From Nephrocerus scutellatus (Eukaryota; Arthropoda; Insecta; Diptera; Pipunculidae), in assembly GCA_947095585.1 (NCBI GenBank), contig OX352761.1:58396832-58460831 (forward strand): a stretch of DNA of 64,000 nt. Direction: 5' to 3'. The position numbers were made by a program, and so were the translations under genes. The notes beneath the pieces were generated by a model. It ran no database searches. It was not told the DNA's origin and worked only from the letters and a program-made list of their open reading frames with translations. Positions 63,290 to 64,000 of this stretch are shown piece after piece; the stretch's first letter is position 1; every line of letters starts with the position of its first letter.

Positions 63290-64000
63290 AATTTGAACAT
63301 TTGGGCGTATCTCCAGTATATGGTTTTTCGGTATTTTTGCCACGCCGGCCAATGAAAAAAAATGGAACCAATCGAACCATCCTTGCCAGTAGTAGAGCCA
63401 AAAAACTGAGTTTTCCATAAAATTACAAAAGGGGCGTTCGTAAAAGTGGGAGGTTCCTAAGTATTGGTGTCAAATGAAAGGTGAAAATTAGGTCTACACA
63501 GCCATGCTATTTTTATGGGTGTGGTCCAATTTAAATGGAAGTTACATCAAAATATACTCATTTCATATGATTGAGTTTTTTCATACAAAAGAGGTGATGG
63601 GATTCGATTGTTCAATAGGTTTACAGAAATGAGTTTTTCTTTTTTTAAATGACGTTTTTGTAAATTATGCACACACCGAAAAATAAAGTGCGCTCAATTA
63701 ATTTATATTTAGAGAGAAGTTTTGCCTTTTAAAAGGGGTTTTTGTAAATTATGCACAGACTGAAAAATAAAGTGCGCTCAATTTATTTATATTTAGAGAG
63801 GAGTTTTTCCTTTTAAAGGTGTTTTTGTAAATTATGAACAGACTGAAAAATAAATTGCGCTCAATTTTATATTTAGATTGGATATGGATTAATTTGTACT
63901 TGCATATACATACTTTTATATCAGTTTTTCATTGAGTTTTTCCCATACAAAAACAGGTGTTATATAGCAATTTCTATATACTTACCTATATTACCTTTCA
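63290..64000. repeat. X-family copy with minisatellite, unit 4 (cut by window end)
   Basis: The minisatellite second copy reads ATAAAGTGCGCTC as in units 1 and 2, but CTATATTACC near 63985 agrees with unit 3. Confidence 0.7.

Larger units (their letters stand above)
24985..64000. repeat. Tandem array of a 9.1-kb unit
   Basis: The phrase AATGTTGTAGCTCTTCC starts units at 24985, 34108, 43219 and 61739. Steps are 9123, 9111 and 18520 bp; the last contains the 10,079-bp LTR element plus its 4-bp duplication, leaving 8437 bp. Units 2 and later are preceded by GTAGACGACG, the right end of the unit, while unit 1 is preceded by unrelated Tigger sequence, so 24985 is the left edge of the array. The array continues beyond 64000. 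Differences between units are few. Confidence 0.95.

Overview
The window is eukaryotic, repeat-dense and AT-rich, with spliced genes. It looks like an insect, probably a higher fly (Diptera), for three reasons: its one intact host gene encodes a 117-residue V-ATPase subunit G very close to fly Vha13, the mobile elements are Ty3/gypsy, I/CR1-like non-LTR, mariner, Tigger, Harbinger and Helitron types, and introns have GT-AG (one GC-AG) borders. Species was not determined.

Left region (1-19.3 kb). A decayed Harbinger/HARBI1-like transposase gene lies on the minus strand as five exons between 218 and 5489. Its introns hold a satellite-carrying element (772-1655) and a Helitron with both ends (2126-3666). 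An I-like non-LTR retrotransposon on the plus strand (about 5820-18970) is split by a Ty3/gypsy element (6534-17710, minus strand, 4-bp duplication TTAG). That element is itself split by a CR1/L2-like non-LTR retrotransposon (about 13040-16300, minus). This is three levels of nesting, and every coding region in it is broken.

Host gene (19.4-22.8 kb). Vha13 has three coding exons (20038-20119, 20188-20288, 22649-22819). Intron 2 is filled with repeat copies, some in inverted orientation. From 22.8 to 24.3 kb there are repeats and one unassigned short ORF.

Tandem array (24,985-64,000 and beyond). A unit of about 9.1 kb is repeated head to tail: unit 1 24985-34107, unit 2 34108-43218, unit 3 43219-61738 (8437 bp without its insertion), unit 4 from 61739 to beyond the window. 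Each complete unit is a mosaic of dead elements: a Tigger transposase, a TIR element, an old repeat family, an internally deleted mariner, an 8-bp-TSD TIR element, and Ty3/gypsy fragments. Copies differ by scattered substitutions that do not sort into one simple order, by a nested insertion missing from unit 3, and by small deletions.

Young element (51,536-61,614). Inside unit 3 sits an apparently complete Ty3/gypsy retrotransposon of 10,079 bp with two 2042-bp LTRs (no difference found by reading) and a GAAC target duplication. It has a tRNA-Lys-type primer site, gag, a textbook -1 frameshift signal, pol, and a third ORF in the env position. The third ORF is not an envelope: it encodes a Ulp1/SENP-like (C48) cysteine protease with all four active-site residues, followed by a Ser/Asn/Arg-rich tail. 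Each LTR carries a 12-copy 64-bp tandem repeat downstream of its TATA box. This is the most striking system in the window: an LTR retrotransposon that appears to carry its own SUMO-protease-like gene.
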